From: Bacteroides rodentium JCM 16496
Lineage (GTDB): Bacteria; Bacteroidota; Bacteroidia; Bacteroidales; Bacteroidaceae
Direction: 5' to 3'
Assembly (NCBI RefSeq): GCF_000614125.1
Contig: NZ_BAKJ01000034.1
Span: forward strand, 1 to 57,178
DNA: 57,178 nt
This document shows, in pieces, positions 55,804 through 57,178 of this stretch (its first letter is position 1; each line of letters starts with the position of its first letter). The notes under the pieces were generated by a model, which did no database searches, was not told the DNA's origin, and was given only the letters and a program-made list of their open reading frames with translations. A program made the position numbers and the translations under genes.

Positions 55804-56983
55804 TCAACAATCATTTGGATGTTTGGTATTCTTCTTCATCAGCCAGTGTTGTTTCAGCCACTCGCGTACCGGTTCGTCATACAGTTTGAGGCAAGCGTAT
55901 GCAAGGGCAATGGAGAGTACAAAGACGGATACGGCAATGAACAAGTGCATTCCTGCCGGTGCGTCGGGGTTATTCCGTGCCCAGGCTATCTGCATGTATA
56001 TCAGCGGGAAGTGTGTGATGTACAGCGGATAGGACAGTTCGCCCAGGAACTTGCAGAGGGCTACGGAACGCTTGCCCGTGACGTTGCTGCCTGCTCCCAT
56101 AGCCACTATCAGCGGAAAGAGGGCGAGTACGCTTACGGCTTCGTAGACGCCGTTCATCCATTGGCTGGTCTCGCCTCCGATGCGCGGCATCACGAGGATA
56201 ACCGTTACCAGCAGGGAACACCAGTAGAATCCTCTTTTCACCTTTACTAACTTGCCTATGCGAGACAGCAGCAGTCCCATGAAGAAGGGATAGAGCAGGC
56301 GCGAAATGCCTATATAGAGCTGGTCGGGCGTCAGGCTCCAGCCGCCGATGAGGGTGTAAGCGGCTTCTCCGCGCGATGAAAGCAGCCCGAAGGTATCTAT
56401 GTTGAGCGTGACGTCGAGCGTAAGGCAGGCGGAGAGTCCGACGAATATGCAGTGCCAGTTTGGAGAAGCGGCGGATGAATAGGGCATAGAGCACATTGGC
56501 GATGTATTCCCACATCAGCGACCAGGTGGGGCCGTTCAACGCGTTTGTCTCCCACCAGCCCCGGATGTCCCATGAAGTGGGGGTGGGGAACATCAGGCAG
56601 CCCAGGAGTGTCATCAGCAGTACCTTCCACCACGGTGTTTGCATCACCATCGGGAAGGCGGAGCAGGCACTGAAGTAGAATAGGGAGGCGCCGAGGAGTG
56701 TACCCATAATCACCATGGGGTGCAGGCGTACCAAGCGTCGCTTGAAGAAGTCCCACGTGGTCATACGGTCCCAGCGGTCGTCGTAGGCATAACCGATGAC
56801 GAAGCCGGAGAGTACGAAGAAGAAATCCACGGCCAAGTAACCGTGGTTCAAAATCTGGTGGGCAGGCCCTGCGGAATAGGTTTCGAAAAGATGGAAAGCT
56901 ACCACAATCATTGCGGCTACGCCGCGAAGCCCGTCCAGTATTTCGTAACGCGGCTTGGATGCTAAATAAGTTGTTGTCTTCAT
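55804..56983 (-). CDS. Membrane acyltransferase, acyltransferase_3 family (frameshifted)
   Basis: Repaired to about 392 residues, this has the OatA/WecH-like multi-span pattern. YEILDGLRGVAAMIVVAFHLFE carries the catalytic-type His, GYLAVDFFFVLSGFVIGY and FFKRRLVRLHPMVIMG carry the conserved Arg motif, and at least ten hydrophobic segments follow, ending near LYDEPVREWLKQHW. The first frame is correct to about residue 178 (FIRRFSKLAL) and the second from CIFVGLSACLTLDVTL; one base is extra around 56455-56465. Such enzymes move acyl groups onto cell-envelope sugars. It lies 18 bp downstream of nothing in its own direction but directly upstream of the GH3 gene on the same strand. Confidence 0.82.
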
Positions 56984-57030
56984 TGGAATTATGTTTGTTA
57001 TTAGATTAATATTCTTCTAAAATGCGGACG

Positions 57031-57136
57031 TGTCATGACTCACCACAGATTACACAGATTATTTTAGGAGCTCTGATAATCAAGAACTTTTATCGGTGTT
57101 AATCTGTGTAATCTGTGGTGAGTGTATATTTTGACA
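57031..57136. repeat. Palindromic intergenic repeat, copy 2
   Basis: The arms 57038-57060 and 57101-57123 are 23-bp perfect inverted repeats that share the CACCACAGATTACACAGATT core with copy 1 at 53246-53357. The outer TGTCA/TGACA extension is similar to copy 1. Copies 1 and 2 bracket the GH3 and acyltransferase genes. Confidence 0.75.
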
Positions 57137-57178
57137 CACGGATTCTCCGGCATAACTTTATTTCGCGGCCCTAAAGTC

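Noticed and set aside
1..57178. CRISPR arrays, tRNA or rRNA genes
   Set aside because: No regularly spaced short repeats and no tRNA- or rRNA-like sequence were seen. The repeats found are palindromic intergenic elements or the 94-bp pair.

Overview
The window looks like a chromosomal segment of a gut Bacteroides or close relative (Bacteroidales). The reasons are paired SusC/SusD genes, several promoters with the TAnnTTTG -7 box of this phylum, DUF3836-type secreted proteins, weak Shine-Dalgarno sites and many secreted glycosidases.

Bases 1-36567 form one large + strand polysaccharide utilization locus (PUL). It opens with a LacI-type regulator and an intracellular/transport block: FucI-type isomerase, a lipoprotein, and a FucP-type sugar/H+ symporter. 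A DUF2961/GH172 enzyme follows. Next come two SusC/SusD pairs and an IPT/TIG surface glycan-binding lipoprotein, then a terminator. After that are an AraB-type ribulokinase and a run of secreted enzymes: three more GH172 proteins, a GH26-type enzyme, a GH43/GH32-like propeller, an unassigned (alpha/alpha)-barrel lipoprotein, an ADP-ribosylglycohydrolase-like lipoprotein, a PHP-domain protein, a GH38 alpha-mannosidase and a TIM-barrel/FGE-sulfatase fusion. FucI isomerases also convert D-arabinose to D-ribulose, AraB-type kinases accept ribulose, and GH172 includes exo-alpha-D-arabinofuranosidases. No fuculose-phosphate aldolase is present. I therefore read the locus as a candidate system for a D-arabinofuranose-containing glycan (for example mycobacterial arabinogalactan or lipoarabinomannan, the latter also mannosylated) feeding D-ribulose-5-phosphate into the pentose phosphate pathway. 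This is an inference.

Bases 37000-45000 hold regulatory and housekeeping genes: an OmpR-type response regulator, a secreted barrel-like protein, DinB, an ECF sigma factor, two DUF3836 proteins, an S41 peptidase, a cupin, and a histidine kinase followed by two tiny membrane-protein genes. Bases 45000-49800 hold a GC-richer TolC/EmrA/MFS efflux operon between palindromic repeats. Bases 50000-53200 hold an HU-like gene, an Abi_2/AbiF-type HEPN defence gene with a probable short terminated RNA just in front of it, and an SPFH protein. The Abi cassette lies between the HU gene and a decayed second copy of it, bounded by perfect 94-bp direct repeats. Bases 53200-57178 hold a GH3 enzyme and an acyltransferase on the - strand, bracketed by two copies of a palindromic intergenic repeat.

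At least eleven single-base frameshifts break eight otherwise well-preserved genes across the whole window. This looks more like residual sequencing indels than real decay, so those genes are annotated across the breaks.
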